Positions 44,863 to 54,012 are shown, counted from the stretch's first letter. The stretch: DNA of 64,000 bases from GCA-2746795 sp963747345 (GCA_963747345.1 CAVVFA010000017.1:1-64000), one strand, 5' to 3'. The notes: generated by a model not told the origin, from the letters alone. Translations and numbers: made by a program.

Positions 44863-45309
44863 ATGAGCGACGATATTTCACAGCTTAAAGACGAAGAAAA
44901 AGAAAAATTTATTCAGATCGAGAAGGAAGATTTAGACGATAATACGACGCCAAAATCAACGGATGAACCGTGCAACAGCCCATTTTCTGACAATAAAAGT
45001 TGGATGGCGGGTGTGGTTTTAATTGCGATTGGGCTTGTTTTTCTGGCTACCAATGTGGTGGGCTTTGAGCTAAACAATTGGTGGGCTTTGTTTATTTTGA
45101 TACCGGCCGTCTCGAATTTCAGCAGCGCGTATGCAAACTATAAGCAAAACGGCCGTTTAGAGAAATCAGGTCGCGGTTCTATTACTGGTGGGCTAATTCT
45201 ATCGTTGATTGCATTTACATTTCTTCTTAACTGGGATTGGGCCGTTATTTGGCCGTTATTTTTAATCATCGGCGGCATCGGCGCTTTATTAGGTGGGTGG
45301 TTTGAATAG
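44863..45309 (+). CDS. uncharacterised membrane protein with LiaF-like TM region
   Basis: 148 residues. A charged N-terminal 50 residues precede four TM helices: WMAGVVLIAIGLVFLATNVVGF, NNWWALFILIPAVSNFSSAY, GSITGGLILSLIAFTFLLNWDW and VIWPLFLIIGGIGALLGGWF. The GLVFLATNV...WWALFILIPA pattern is that of the DUF5668/LiaF-TM helical unit found in envelope-stress proteins, here without a C-terminal domain. It is preceded by a strong AGGAGG site and followed by a strong terminator. Confidence 0.75.
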   Translation: MSDDISQLKDEEKEKFIQIEKEDLDDNTTPKSTDEPCNSPFSDNKSWMAGVVLIAIGLVFLATNVVGFELNNWWALFILIPAVSNFSSAYANYKQNGRLEKSGRGSITGGLILSLIAFTFLLNWDWAVIWPLFLIIGGIGALLGGWFE

Positions 45310-45347
45310 CGGTTTGTTATTGCCTGCACACCTCACATCTTAGTTTT

Positions 45348-45400
45348 GAAAACCGGATGCGGATTCTCTTCCTCCCCTTAAGCATCCGGTTTTCTTTTTT
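45348..45400 (+). terminator. rho-independent terminator
   Basis: GAAAACCGGATGC (45348-45360) pairs with GCATCCGGTTTTC (45382-45394) around 21 bases, followed by TTTTTT. Confidence 0.92.
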
Positions 45401-45648
45401 GACATCACCGAACAGACGTGCTATTTTATAGTTTCACAACACCCTTCCCTTCATCGAATTTTTCACACTATCAATCACATAAAACAGCTATTCTCGCTGT
45501 TATTTATTGGTTTTGTCCAATTCCAAAAAATAATTGACCTGAAATAAGTTGTATTTCTGGAATTGGTTCGCGGTTGCTTCTCTAACTGTTTGTGTCATTA
45601 TTTTTCGGGAATAATCTTTTTGAAAAATCCGTTTACGTGAGGCTTTTT
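45401..45648. other. leader region of the DinB-ankyrin gene with an inverted repeat
   Basis: No gene. CCAATTCCA (45517-45525) and TGGAATTGG (45558-45566) form an inverted repeat that could be an operator. A TTGACC lies between the arms (45534-45539) without a good -10 at the right distance. Confidence 0.35.
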
Positions 45649-47154
45649 ATGTCAACAAAACTTTTTGATGCCGTTTCTCTTTTTGCCCAACAAACAGTGG
45701 ATTTCAGCGAAGCTGATCTCGATCAAGTTTGGGCATGGCGTGCACATGATGAAGGCGTCCGGTTTGCATTTATTGGCACGTACCATGAATTGCGAGATTT
45801 GGCGGTGCAACTCGCCCATCAACGGGCTAATTCTGGCACGCCTGTGACACTTGCCCACCGCGCATTGGGGCAATATTTGGCGGCTTATCGAGATTTGCAA
45901 GCTGTTTTGCTGCCTGTAAATGAGTCAAATTACGATACAAAACCCGCCCCTGGTGAATGGCCGATGCGGTATGTATATGGGCATACAGTCAGTACACAAA
46001 CTATATTCTTCACGTTGGTTCATTATGGTTTGTCAAGGCAGCGTTCAGGGGAAGAACGGCCGTTATCCCTGCCAGAAGGTGAAGTAGAACGGGTCGTGGG
46101 GGCGCGGTCGGATTTTGTGGAGATGCTGGAAAACGGCCGTTATGCCGATATGCGCACCTTCTACGAAAACCTCCATCAGCGCACCCTGGCGGAGTTTACC
46201 GACATGAGTGATGAGGAAATCATGGGGGCGTCGCTTTGGTGGGAGGAGGAAGAATACACACTCCTCTACCGTCTACAGCGCTTCGACGCCCATCTGCGTC
46301 AACATACCATTCAAGCGGAAAAAACGCTGGCACAGATTGGGCAGCCTTCCAGTGAAGCGAGGCAACTTTTGCGACTTATTTTTCAGGCAGTGGCTGAAGT
46401 GGAAACTGTGCTTATGGGCGCTCCAAATTTAGGCACCACAGCGCAAGAAGCGTTGGCTCAAACTATTTTGACTCGCACCGCTTCGATTGTTGATGTTGTG
46501 AGGAAATGTAGAGAAATGGAAACGGCCGTTACCCTGGGCGATAATGAAACAATCGAACAAATTTTGGCTGACAATCCGAATTTGGTGAACACAATTGGTC
46601 AAAACCGATTGCCACTCGTGCTGACAGCTCAATATCAGAACAAACAAGAGATTGTTGACACATTGGTCAACGCCGGGGCAAAACTGAGTATTTTTGAAGC
46701 CGCCGCCATCGGCAGACTCGACATTGTGCAGAAAGAACTTGAGGAATACCCAGAAGATGTGGACGAAAACGGCCGTGATGGTTTTACCCCCTTGCAACTT
46801 GCCTGCTATTTTGGCCGAGAAGAAATCGTCACCTACCTGCTGGCACAAGGAGCAGATATCAACGCTATTGCTGAAAATCCCACGCTAATACAAGCTGTTC
46901 ACGCCGCTGCCGCCAATGGTAATCTCAATATTTTGCGCCACCTGTTAGAGCGGGGCGCAAACGCCAACGCTCAACAACAAAACAGACTTACCCCTCTCCA
47001 TACCGCCGCCGACAGCAACCATGCCGCTATGGCTCAACTTCTCCTAAAATATGGTGCCGACCCCACCCTGGCCAATGACTCCGGTCAAACGCCCGCCGAC
47101 ATCGCAAAAGCAAAAGGATATGAACAACTATGGCTGGTTATCAAACCTGCCTAG
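45649..47154 (+). CDS. DinB-like domain fused to ankyrin repeats
   Basis: About 501 residues from ATG 45649. The first 240 residues resemble a DinB/mycothiol-dependent isomerase-type four-helix bundle: AYRDLQAVLLPVNESNYDTKPAPGEWPMRYVYGHTVSTQTIFF, and later QRFDAHLRQHTIQAEKTLAQIG, with histidines at the usual metal positions (GHT, DAHLRQH). The C-terminal 200 residues hold about five ankyrin repeats (DGFTPLQLACYFGREEIVTYLLAQGADIN, LIQAVHAAAANGNLNILRHLLERGANAN, RLTPLHTAADSNHAAMAQLLLKYGADPT). The fusion is unusual; the ankyrins may recruit a partner. Four palindrome cores lie in this gene. Confidence 0.8.
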   Translation: MSTKLFDAVSLFAQQTVDFSEADLDQVWAWRAHDEGVRFAFIGTYHELRDLAVQLAHQRANSGTPVTLAHRALGQYLAAYRDLQAVLLPVNESNYDTKPAPGEWPMRYVYGHTVSTQTIFFTLVHYGLSRQRSGEERPLSLPEGEVERVVGARSDFVEMLENGRYADMRTFYENLHQRTLAEFTDMSDEEIMGASLWWEEEEYTLLYRLQRFDAHLRQHTIQAEKTLAQIGQPSSEARQLLRLIFQAVAEVETVLMGAPNLGTTAQEALAQTILTRTASIVDVVRKCREMETAVTLGDNETIEQILADNPNLVNTIGQNRLPLVLTAQYQNKQEIVDTLVNAGAKLSIFEAAAIGRLDIVQKELEEYPEDVDENGRDGFTPLQLACYFGREEIVTYLLAQGADINAIAENPTLIQAVHAAAANGNLNILRHLLERGANANAQQQNRLTPLHTAADSNHAAMAQLLLKYGADPTLANDSGQTPADIAKAKGYEQLWLVIKPA

Positions 47155-47739
47155 TCAGGCGTGGCTGGCCTCAGCAATGCCTATCGTTTGAAACCAAAAT
47201 GGATCGGGATATGGATTTTTCTCGATACGCATCCCCGCTTTTTCCATCACCCGTTGAGATGCCAAATTATCATGCTCCGTCGTGGCAATCACTCGTTTGA
47301 GATTGCCTTGCTCAAACAGCACAGCAATTAAGCCACGAGCCACTTCTGTTGCATAGTCGTTTCCCCACATTTCCGGCAAGACCGCCCACATCAATGACAC
47401 TTCTGCTTGAGACCGTGCTCTTTCCTGTTTACCAAATGAAGGCAACTGTCCCATTGGCACCCACAGGTTGTTAATGCCGCAAGCCCCCACAAACGTCCCC
47501 GTTTCCTTCAACTCGATGAGACGATCTCCCGTTGGAGGCTGACGCAAATCGGCTAATCCCCCATAGTTTTGTATATTCCACTCAAGATATTGACGACGAT
47601 GGTGGCGCTGTTCAGCCGGAGTTTCTTTTTCATCTATCCAGCCTATGTTCGTGTACAGCGTATGCAGGTTATCAAGATCGTTTAAGGTAAATGGGCGAAT
47701 TCGTAATCGTTCAGTTTCCAGCAGGGGCAAGCCGACCAT
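47155..47739 (-). CDS. GNAT family N-acetyltransferase (RimJ/RimL type)
   Basis: About 194 residues from ATG 47739: LETERLRIRPFTLNDLDNLHTLYTNIGW, TFVGACGINNL, EVSLMWAVLPEMWGNDYATEVARGLIAVLFEQGNLKRVIATTEHDNLASQRVMEKAGM, the acetyl-CoA-binding RxxGxG-like and C-terminal motifs of the RimJ/RimL group. It lies 11 bases downstream of another acetyltransferase gene; a third precedes that one. The substrate is unknown; ribosomal or small-molecule amines are possible. Confidence 0.87.
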   Translation of the reverse strand: MVGLPLLETERLRIRPFTLNDLDNLHTLYTNIGWIDEKETPAEQRHHRRQYLEWNIQNYGGLADLRQPPTGDRLIELKETGTFVGACGINNLWVPMGQLPSFGKQERARSQAEVSLMWAVLPEMWGNDYATEVARGLIAVLFEQGNLKRVIATTEHDNLASQRVMEKAGMRIEKNPYPDPFWFQTIGIAEASHA

Positions 47740-47750
47740 CAAATCGCCTC

Positions 47751-48536
47751 TTATTCCTGATGTGGTTCCCATTTGCATTCGTAGGATAGAGTCAACTGTT
47801 GGAAGCCGTATTTGGCGACGATGGGACGGCTCATGGGGCTGGCATCGATGGTGAGGTAGCGGTAGCCACGTTGAATGGCTTCTTGTACTCTGGCGGCAAG
47901 AACGGCCGTATACAGTCCTTGCTTCCGGTATTCGACTTTGGTAGAACCACCCCACAAACTAGCAAATTGAAGGTTGGGTGAAAAGTTGAGCCATGCGGCA
48001 CAAGCCGGATCGCTGCCCACATACGCCACGTAAACACTCAAGAAATCTGGCGCTTCACGCATTTCTGCCATCAACCGCTCGCCCCAACTGCTGCGGTCAC
48101 CACCCCAAACTGCTTCTTCGATGGCAATGACTTGGGTTACTTCTGACGGATCGGTTAGTTTACGAATGTTGGTATTCGGTGGCTGCAATAAAATGTCGGG
48201 GGCTTGGCTTAAATCGAGTGCCATGACGGCTTCTTCTTCACCGATGGTGAAGCCGTGAGCAGCGAGTCGTTGGCGTAAATCGGGTGGGGTATCGTGGGCG
48301 TAGAGTTTCCATTCACAGGAACGGCCGTTTTCCCTAAAATACGCTATCTGTTTCTGAATCACTTCATCCGCATTCTCAGATGTCAATTTGCTGTATAAAA
48401 CAAAATTGGCATCGCCTGCTGGCATTTCATCAATATAACGTACCACAGGGTCATCTACTTCACGGCGGACACCTGGGAAAATTGCCTCCAAGCGCTCTTT
48501 CTGATCATATAAAGCCAGCAATTCAGCGACTGTCAT
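47751..48536 (-). CDS. GNAT family N-acetyltransferase
   Basis: 261 residues with an N-terminal half of degenerate GNAT-like sequence and a C-terminal GNAT domain: TQVIAIEEAVWGGDRSSWGERLMAEM, SVYVAYVGSDPACAAWLNFSP, FASLWGGSTKVEYRKQGLYTAVLAARVQEAIQRGYRYLTIDASPMSRPIVAKYGFQQ. The acetyl-CoA loop is YRKQGLYT. It stands between two other GNAT genes with 3- and 11-base gaps, so the three form an operon. The palindrome core is at 47902-47909 (encoding TAVL) and at 48320-48329 (ENGRS). Confidence 0.87.
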   Translation of the reverse strand: MTVAELLALYDQKERLEAIFPGVRREVDDPVVRYIDEMPAGDANFVLYSKLTSENADEVIQKQIAYFRENGRSCEWKLYAHDTPPDLRQRLAAHGFTIGEEEAVMALDLSQAPDILLQPPNTNIRKLTDPSEVTQVIAIEEAVWGGDRSSWGERLMAEMREAPDFLSVYVAYVGSDPACAAWLNFSPNLQFASLWGGSTKVEYRKQGLYTAVLAARVQEAIQRGYRYLTIDASPMSRPIVAKYGFQQLTLSYECKWEPHQE

Positions 48537-48539
48537 AAC

Positions 48540-49649
48540 TCACTTCACAAAACGTGCCAATAAAGCGACCCATTCCGATGTGCGGTGATAGATGCGGAAA
48601 TGTTCTGATGTTTGTAAAAAGGGAAGGTCATCAAAACCGGCATCAGCCAATCGATTTAAAGTAGCAAAAGTCTTTGCCTTATTACCCATATTTGCCCACG
48701 CAATGGCCGCATTCCACAATAACCAGATAGGGGGTTGCCCATGCACCTGCGCCTGCTCATACCACATAACAGCTTCCTGATAATTCTGCAGACGCATCTG
48801 AAGATTGCCATTAACACCCTGATTCAACATCGGATCGAAAAAGGCATAGTAGGTATCGTCGGCACGGAATAAAGAGAACCCGAGTTTGCGTGCCAATGCC
48901 TGAGATGGCTTATTATCTACATCACAAATCCAACCGATTTCCGTGTAGCCTCGGCGTGCCGCTTCCCGCATGGTAGTCGAAGCAACCGTCGTCGCCAGCC
49001 CTTGCCGTTGAGCGTGTTCGGCCGTTTCAATGCCTAATTCGCAGCGCATACCGGTGTTATATTCAGACATACACCAGCCAATGATTTGATCGTTTTCTAT
49101 GACACAAGTGCCAAAGCTGTTTGCCAAGAAATCTTCGACTGACGGCCGTTCTGAAATCATCTCATTCGTTACATAGTCTAGGTTTGTTAGGCTGGTATCA
49201 GCCAGCAAGGCAGCATCAACCCACCGGAGCTTGAATTCTTTCGGAATGCGTACTTTCCAATTCGTTTTTGATGGATCTAGCCGATAATAAAGGCGCTGAC
49301 CCTTCATCGGATCTTTACCCGCTAATACCATATCCATCACACGTTCCCAACCGGGTGTATAAACGAGAGTAAAAGCGCTTTGATCCAGTCCTGCCGCTAT
49401 CATTTCTGGATAATACACATTGGAAATTAAACGATTCAAGGCGACATTGACTGCATCGTTGGTACGGTTTCCAGCCAGAAATATACGTCGTTTGAACCAG
49501 GCAACGGCCGATCTCGGTTTCCTTAAATCATCTACAAAAATGCGCCCAGGGGTCAATCCGGCCAAAATCGATTCGATAACAAGATGATGGGTCAGGGGAG
49601 TGAATAAAGATCGTGTTTCTTCAAATTGAACTTGTTGTAATTCGTGCAT
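48540..49649 (-). CDS. GNAT acetyltransferase with C-terminal TPR-like tail
   Basis: 369 residues. The first 165 residues match the N-terminal part of the GNAT_acetyltr_2 family (LILS-like HLVIESILAGLTPGRIFVDD, SAVAWFKRRIFLAGN). The acetyltransferase core is IIGWCMSEYNTGMRCELGIETAEHAQRQGLATTVASTTMREAARRGYTEIGWICDVDNKPSQALARKLGF. The last 90 residues are helical with TPR character (NYQEAVMWYEQAQVHGQPPIWLLWNAAIAWANMGNKAKTFATLNRLADAGF). First gene of the three-GNAT operon. Confidence 0.85.
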   Translation of the reverse strand: MHELQQVQFEETRSLFTPLTHHLVIESILAGLTPGRIFVDDLRKPRSAVAWFKRRIFLAGNRTNDAVNVALNRLISNVYYPEMIAAGLDQSAFTLVYTPGWERVMDMVLAGKDPMKGQRLYYRLDPSKTNWKVRIPKEFKLRWVDAALLADTSLTNLDYVTNEMISERPSVEDFLANSFGTCVIENDQIIGWCMSEYNTGMRCELGIETAEHAQRQGLATTVASTTMREAARRGYTEIGWICDVDNKPSQALARKLGFSLFRADDTYYAFFDPMLNQGVNGNLQMRLQNYQEAVMWYEQAQVHGQPPIWLLWNAAIAWANMGNKAKTFATLNRLADAGFDDLPFLQTSEHFRIYHRTSEWVALLARFVK

Positions 49650-49902
49650 ATTGTGCCATTAATGACCAATGTCAATGAAATTGAATGTCGAGAATTCAAT
49701 GCTGAAAAATGAAACCAGCCTTCTCAATTGGTTTCCGGGATGCTTTGTTGTCAAACGCCCAAGAACATATCGGCTTGACCTCCTGACTTTAACAATAATC
49801 TTTAAGTTGTGCCAGCAAAAACACGCCAATACACCTGCTTTCAGTCTCCAATCTGGCATAACTATCCAACCAGTCTAAACGCCAATCTCTTGTCTCCAAT
49901 CT
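49650..49902. other. intergenic region with a short heptamer run
   Basis: No gene. Near 49865-49910 there is a degenerate AATCTCT/CCAATCT run of the AGATTGG heptamer family just after the stop of the APH-like gene. Confidence 0.5.
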
Positions 49903-50895
49903 CTAAAACATCATCGAGATATACGGGATTCCCTGCTCAATGCGGGCTAAACGGCCGTTCATAAACCTTGCCACCCAGCCATCTTCAGCCCAATCTTCCG
50001 GCGCATAATCTCGCGTCAGCACTGCATACATATCAATCTCACGCAGCTTCATGAAATGCGGAATCTCCTTCAGCCACTCTTCGTCCAACTCGTTTTCCTC
50101 GCAGTAACCGCGCCAGAAAGGTTCCCAAAATATGGGCGCAAATTCCTCTGCGTCTTGGCGATTGGTGACGGCGTAAAACAGTACCATCGCTAAGTCATAT
50201 ACGAAATGACCATGCAAGCAGTCATCGAAATCAAACAGCGTGATATGTCCGTCATCATCGACAAAGAAATTACCACCGTGCGCATCTTGATGGATCATGC
50301 CGTAGCTATTTTCATCTTGAGGCAGTGCGTTCAGATGAGCCATCAACTCTTGATACCGTTCACCAACCAGCGAGCCATCTTTTTCAAGGTATTCACGAAT
50401 GTCTAAATTAGCAGAATCGTTCCATACGCCTCGATGCCAAGCTGAGTTAGCAGGCACGTAATCTTTGCTCAACCGATGGATACGTCCCAATAAACGGCCG
50501 TAATCCACAAAAAATGGTTCACCCCAAAAATCAGTTGTCCATACGGGGCCACCCTGCGCCTTCACAAAAGCCGTCACCAAAAACTGATCGCCCTCGCCAT
50601 CATCAATCAGTTCCACCAACTCTCCATTCTCGGACAGCACGGCTTTCGCCACACCAGCCCCACCATCAGCCAAATAGTTAATCCAATCCACCTCGCCCCG
50701 AATCAAGTCCGGCGTGCGCCTGCGACTGTGACTTAAACGCAGAATGTATTCCCCGCCCTCTCTCTCATACTCAAACATAAAGCTCTCAAACCCATCCAGC
50801 AGGTTAATCTGGTCTGGCGCAATGCCATACCGCCGGCACGCTTCAGCCAAAATACCATCATTAAATCGATTTCGTATGATTGGTTCCATAAACAA
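49903..50895 (-). CDS. aminoglycoside phosphotransferase / homoserine kinase type II-like kinase
   Basis: 330 residues, an APH-family fold: N-lobe FESFMFEYEREGGEYILRLSHSRRR, catalytic loop YGMIHQDAHGGNFFVDDDGHITLFDFDDCLHGHFVYDLAM (HxDxxxxN and DFDD). Such enzymes phosphorylate small hydroxylated metabolites or antibiotics. The genomic setting of acetyltransferases and methyltransferases does not reveal the substrate. The upstream AGATTGG hairpin (50943-51000) separates it from the methyltransferase gene. Confidence 0.87.
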   Translation of the reverse strand: MFMEPIIRNRFNDGILAEACRRYGIAPDQINLLDGFESFMFEYEREGGEYILRLSHSRRRTPDLIRGEVDWINYLADGGAGVAKAVLSENGELVELIDDGEGDQFLVTAFVKAQGGPVWTTDFWGEPFFVDYGRLLGRIHRLSKDYVPANSAWHRGVWNDSANLDIREYLEKDGSLVGERYQELMAHLNALPQDENSYGMIHQDAHGGNFFVDDDGHITLFDFDDCLHGHFVYDLAMVLFYAVTNRQDAEEFAPIFWEPFWRGYCEENELDEEWLKEIPHFMKLREIDMYAVLTRDYAPEDWAEDGWVARFMNGRLARIEQGIPYISMMF

Positions 50896-50942
50896 CCAGC
50901 GCCCACTTAGAAGCTGTCAAAGATAAAAGCCACAATTTATCA

Positions 50943-51000
50943 GAGATTGGAGATTGGAGATTAACGCAACACAATCTCCAATCTCCAATCTCTAATCTCC
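50943..51000. repeat. AGATTGG-family heptamer inverted repeat
   Basis: Three tandem AGATTGG-like units (50943-50963) face four complementary units (50973-51000) around a short loop. It lies between two minus-strand genes. Confidence 0.8.
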
Positions 51001-51030
51001 CAAAACGCGGAGTTATTGTTTTACAAGTTC

Positions 51031-51771
51031 CTACTTCTTAAACAAATAAATCGCCCATCCCAATGTATCGCGCTCCCAACGCAAGTATTGCTCACGAGCA
51101 TCGGTCAGCCATGCCTGGAATTCCGCCAAATCCGGATCGTCGGGATGGGCACGAATATATTCGTCGCCAGTGTACCAATAAAGGCTGTAATAATTATCCC
51201 AATCATCAGGGGAGCTGACAATGGTATAGAGCAGTGTCAACCCTAATTCTTCGCCGGTCTTGAAGTTTTGGTAATGGGTGCCAAAGGTTTCTTTCTCATA
51301 ACCGGCAGACTGCAAAAACGCCGGGTCTGGCTCTTTCAGCCAAAACGGTTCACCAACGGCGATGAGGCCACCCGATTTGGTCATCGCTTTGAGCGCTTCC
51401 AATGTGCCGCGATGCCCGTTCCAAATCCAACTGGCACCCAGGCAGAGTGTCAGGTCGAAGCTTTCCGGTTCGTCGGGCTGGTACGCTGCGCCGTCCATTT
51501 CCAGAAAGGCGAGGTCGGCGTGGGGGATGCGCTCGGCGAAACAGGCGCGGGCGTCGCGGCTGTGGTCAGGCGACAGGTCAACGGCCACCCCGGAAGCACC
51601 GTAGCGCTCGATGATTTGTGTTATCAATTCGCCTTTACCTGTGGCAATTTCCAGCACTTTGGCATGGGGCGGCAGTTTGAGCAGAGAGACCAACAGGCCA
51701 ATTTTCTGCTGATTACTGGGGTTTAAGATGGTGTGGTATTTGTGTGTGATACCGTAAAATTTCCAAGACAT
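51031..51771 (-). CDS. class I SAM-dependent methyltransferase
   Basis: 246 residues. Motif I is AKVLEIATGKGELITQIIERYGASGVAVDLSPDH, followed by ADLAFLEMDGAAYQ (acidic loop), FDLTLCLGASWIWNGHRGTLEALKAM and GGLIAVGEPFW. The C-terminal part contains YYSLYWYTGDEYIRAHPDDPDL. The target is not evident from sequence or neighbours. Confidence 0.87.
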   Translation of the reverse strand: MSWKFYGITHKYHTILNPSNQQKIGLLVSLLKLPPHAKVLEIATGKGELITQIIERYGASGVAVDLSPDHSRDARACFAERIPHADLAFLEMDGAAYQPDEPESFDLTLCLGASWIWNGHRGTLEALKAMTKSGGLIAVGEPFWLKEPDPAFLQSAGYEKETFGTHYQNFKTGEELGLTLLYTIVSSPDDWDNYYSLYWYTGDEYIRAHPDDPDLAEFQAWLTDAREQYLRWERDTLGWAIYLFKK

Positions 51772-51842
51772 GATGTTTTATTAACTCCCTTTGTTTTGAT
51801 TGGTTCAAGATGCCCCAGCGGGGCGTCTGTCTCTACATGGTA

Positions 51843-53039
51843 TTATGCTAATTTTCCGTACAACTGGGTATAACTTTTGAAACGCCACGGATGGATCTGC
51901 TGTTGGGCAACGGCCGTTTGCACAGCACAACCTGGTTCGTTAGCATGAGTACAGTCGCTAAAACGGCACTGCACCACATACTCAGCCAGGTCAGGATAGA
52001 AGTCGATGAGGTCCTCCTGATGAAGTCCAATCAGGCCAAAATCACGGATGCCGGGCGTGTCAACGACGTAACCACCGGCGCTAAACGGTAACATAATGGC
52101 TTGCGTGGTGGTGTGCTTGCCCTGGCGCCGCTTTTCGCTGATAGTATTGGTTTTCAGATGCAAGTTAGAGTCTATCGCCGAAAGCAGTGTCGATTTGCCC
52201 ACGCCGGAAAGACCAGCCAATACGGTTGTTTGGCCTTGCAGGGCAGTGCGCAGGGTATCTAGCCCGTAACCTGTGTCGGCACTGGTAAGGTAAAGTGGAT
52301 AGCCGAGCGTTTGGTAAATGGCAACGGCCGTTTCCACCTCCTCCACACTTTCCGCCAGATCCACCTTGTTGACACAGAGAATCGCTTTCAGATTGTTCCG
52401 CGCCGCCCCAATCAGGTATTCATCCACCAGACGCGGCCAAAACTGCGGGTCACGCCAGGAGGCGACGATGAGCAGTTGGTCTACATTGGCCGCCAGAATC
52501 TGCTTGAGATGCACGTCAAAGCTGTCCGCTCGCGCCAGACCGCTGCGTCGAGGCAGTACTTCTTGAATCAAGCCGCGATTCTCTTCTTGCAAACTAATCA
52601 AGACACGGTCGCCCACCGCGACGATGTTGGTGAAGCCGGTGCCTTCTGCCGTGAGAATGCCGCGAATGTCGCAGGTAAGTAACTGCCCATCGACTTCGGC
52701 ACGGCACAAGCCCCGGCTCACTTCGACTACCACACCCAACAGAAAGGGCGATTCTTGAGCGATTTCTATCCAATGGTTGTCATCAAAGTCAGCGATAAAG
52801 GGGGTGATAACGGCCGTTACATTGTCAGCCCGCCGGTCGGTTTCATCGCGGGGCATAATGCGCCGGTCGGCAACCAGGCCATCCTCGTTCGGTACCAGCG
52901 GCTGCCAATCCACGCGATGCTTTTCCTGATTAACGGCCGTGTTGTGCCGAATCGTTTTGCGCTGCGGCTTGTCTGCCGCCTGCGCGTTGAGTTGTGCTTT
53001 TTTCAATTGTTTGTTTCGTTTTTTCGTTTTATTTGTCAT
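51843..53039 (-). CDS. rsgA: ribosome small subunit-dependent GTPase A
   Basis: About 398 residues from ATG 53039. A long basic N-terminal extension precedes the OB domain (FLLGVVVEVSRGLCRAEVDGQLLTCDIRGIL, VAVGDRVLI) and the circularly permuted GTPase: G4 ILCVNKVDLA, G1 LAGLSGVGKSTLLSAI, G2 GKHTTTQA, G3 VDTPGIRDFGL. A zinc knuckle ends it (CRFSDCTHANEPGCAV). It acts in late 30S assembly. A MazF module starts 55 bases away on the other strand. Confidence 0.94.
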   Translation of the reverse strand: MTNKTKKRNKQLKKAQLNAQAADKPQRKTIRHNTAVNQEKHRVDWQPLVPNEDGLVADRRIMPRDETDRRADNVTAVITPFIADFDDNHWIEIAQESPFLLGVVVEVSRGLCRAEVDGQLLTCDIRGILTAEGTGFTNIVAVGDRVLISLQEENRGLIQEVLPRRSGLARADSFDVHLKQILAANVDQLLIVASWRDPQFWPRLVDEYLIGAARNNLKAILCVNKVDLAESVEEVETAVAIYQTLGYPLYLTSADTGYGLDTLRTALQGQTTVLAGLSGVGKSTLLSAIDSNLHLKTNTISEKRRQGKHTTTQAIMLPFSAGGYVVDTPGIRDFGLIGLHQEDLIDFYPDLAEYVVQCRFSDCTHANEPGCAVQTAVAQQQIHPWRFKSYTQLYGKLA

Positions 53040-53093
53040 TTTTTTGTTGTTGCCTTCTTGAAAAGGTAGGATAAAAGTAGTACGATGTGGCAT

Positions 53094-53324
53094 ATGAAAA
53101 CTAAAACCTCCATCACCTTATCTGAAGATTTATTAGAAACTATCGATATCATGTCGATCAACTATAAAAATCGTTCCGAGTTCATTGAAATTGCATTACG
53201 CAAAGTGATTGCCCAAATGGTTCGAGATGAACAAGATGCGCAAGATTTCAAAATCATCAATGAACATGCCGCCCAATACAACGCCGAAGCCGCAGATGTT
53301 CTGAGCTATCAAACCATCCCATGA
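53094..53324 (+). CDS. ribbon-helix-helix antitoxin of a type II TA module
   Basis: About 76 residues from ATG 53094. KTSITLSEDLLETIDIMSINYKNRSEFIEIALRKVI is a classic RHH DNA-binding fold of CopG/MazE-like antitoxins; the C-terminal tail (NEHAAQYNAEAADVLSYQTIP) would bind the toxin. It overlaps the toxin start by four bases. The operon runs divergently from rsgA, and the promoter must lie in the 54-base gap. Confidence 0.88.
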   Translation: MKTKTSITLSEDLLETIDIMSINYKNRSEFIEIALRKVIAQMVRDEQDAQDFKIINEHAAQYNAEAADVLSYQTIP

Positions 53325-53656
53325 GACGAGGTGAAATCTACCGGGTAGAAAAACCCGCATCCCCTGACCCGAAAAAATTTCGCTATTTTGTCGTGGTCAG
53401 TCGTCAGGCATTGATAGAAACAGACTATTCCACAGTCATTTGTGCGCCCATTTACTCGGCTTATCATGGACTCCATTCACAAGTGCTGGTTGGTCCTGAC
53501 GAAAATCTGCCACACGCCAGCAGTATCCACTGCGATGGCCTTGTCAGCCTGCCCAAAACCATGCTTACTCATCTTGTCGGCGTGCTCTCACAACCTAAAC
53601 TCAATGAATTGAACCAGGCGCTCAAAGTGGCACTAGCCATCATCGACTCGTCTTGA
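53321..53656 (+). CDS. MazF/PemK family toxin (endoribonuclease)
   Basis: 111 residues: RRGEIYRVEKPASPDPKKFRYFVVVSRQALIETDYSTVICAPIYSAYHGLHSQVLVG, then SSIHCDGLVSLPKTMLTHLVGVLSQPKLNELNQALKVAL. This is a typical MazF with the xRGEIYxV opening and the CDGLVSLPK segment that forms the catalytic surface. Unrelated in sequence to the other MazF at 9716, so the two modules are independent acquisitions. Confidence 0.9.
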   Translation: MRRGEIYRVEKPASPDPKKFRYFVVVSRQALIETDYSTVICAPIYSAYHGLHSQVLVGPDENLPHASSIHCDGLVSLPKTMLTHLVGVLSQPKLNELNQALKVALAIIDSS

Positions 53657-53667
53657 ATCTTCACTCT

Positions 53668-54012
53668 TCAGTCGCCAGTTTCCATGCACCAGCCAAGCAA
53701 ACGCCGCACAAAATCCGCCTTTGGGTAGCGGGTCATGTCATATTTCCAGCGCGGCACTTCGACCAGTTTGGCCCCAGGTTGGCGTGGAAACAATGGCCCC
53801 TCTACGCGCAGTTGTGCATGAAGATCGTCTTGAGCCGGCAGGCGGTAATGGACGATAAATTGTTTGTTGCTGCTGATAATGTGCAGCACCCGCACACTGC
53901 CTTTTTCGACAGCGCCATGGGCAGACACCCACGAATCGACATCATTGACATCCCACAGATATTGACGCCCCTGATGATTTACTTTACGCATTCCTTTTTT
54001 ATTAACAGCCAT
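53668..54012 (-). CDS. conserved hypothetical protein
   Basis: About 114 residues from ATG 54012, which has a perfect GGAGGTG ribosome-binding site. The sequence is beta-rich and basic: GMRKVNHQGRQYLWDVNDVDSW, GSVRVLHIISSNKQFIVHYRLPA, GPLFPRQPGAKLVEVPRWKYD, ADFVRRLLGWCM. No signal peptide or TM helix. I do not recognise a family; the YLWDV-type strand pattern recurs in small uncharacterised proteins of several phyla. It ends convergently with the MazF gene. Confidence 0.6.
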   Translation of the reverse strand: MAVNKKGMRKVNHQGRQYLWDVNDVDSWVSAHGAVEKGSVRVLHIISSNKQFIVHYRLPAQDDLHAQLRVEGPLFPRQPGAKLVEVPRWKYDMTRYPKADFVRRLLGWCMETGD

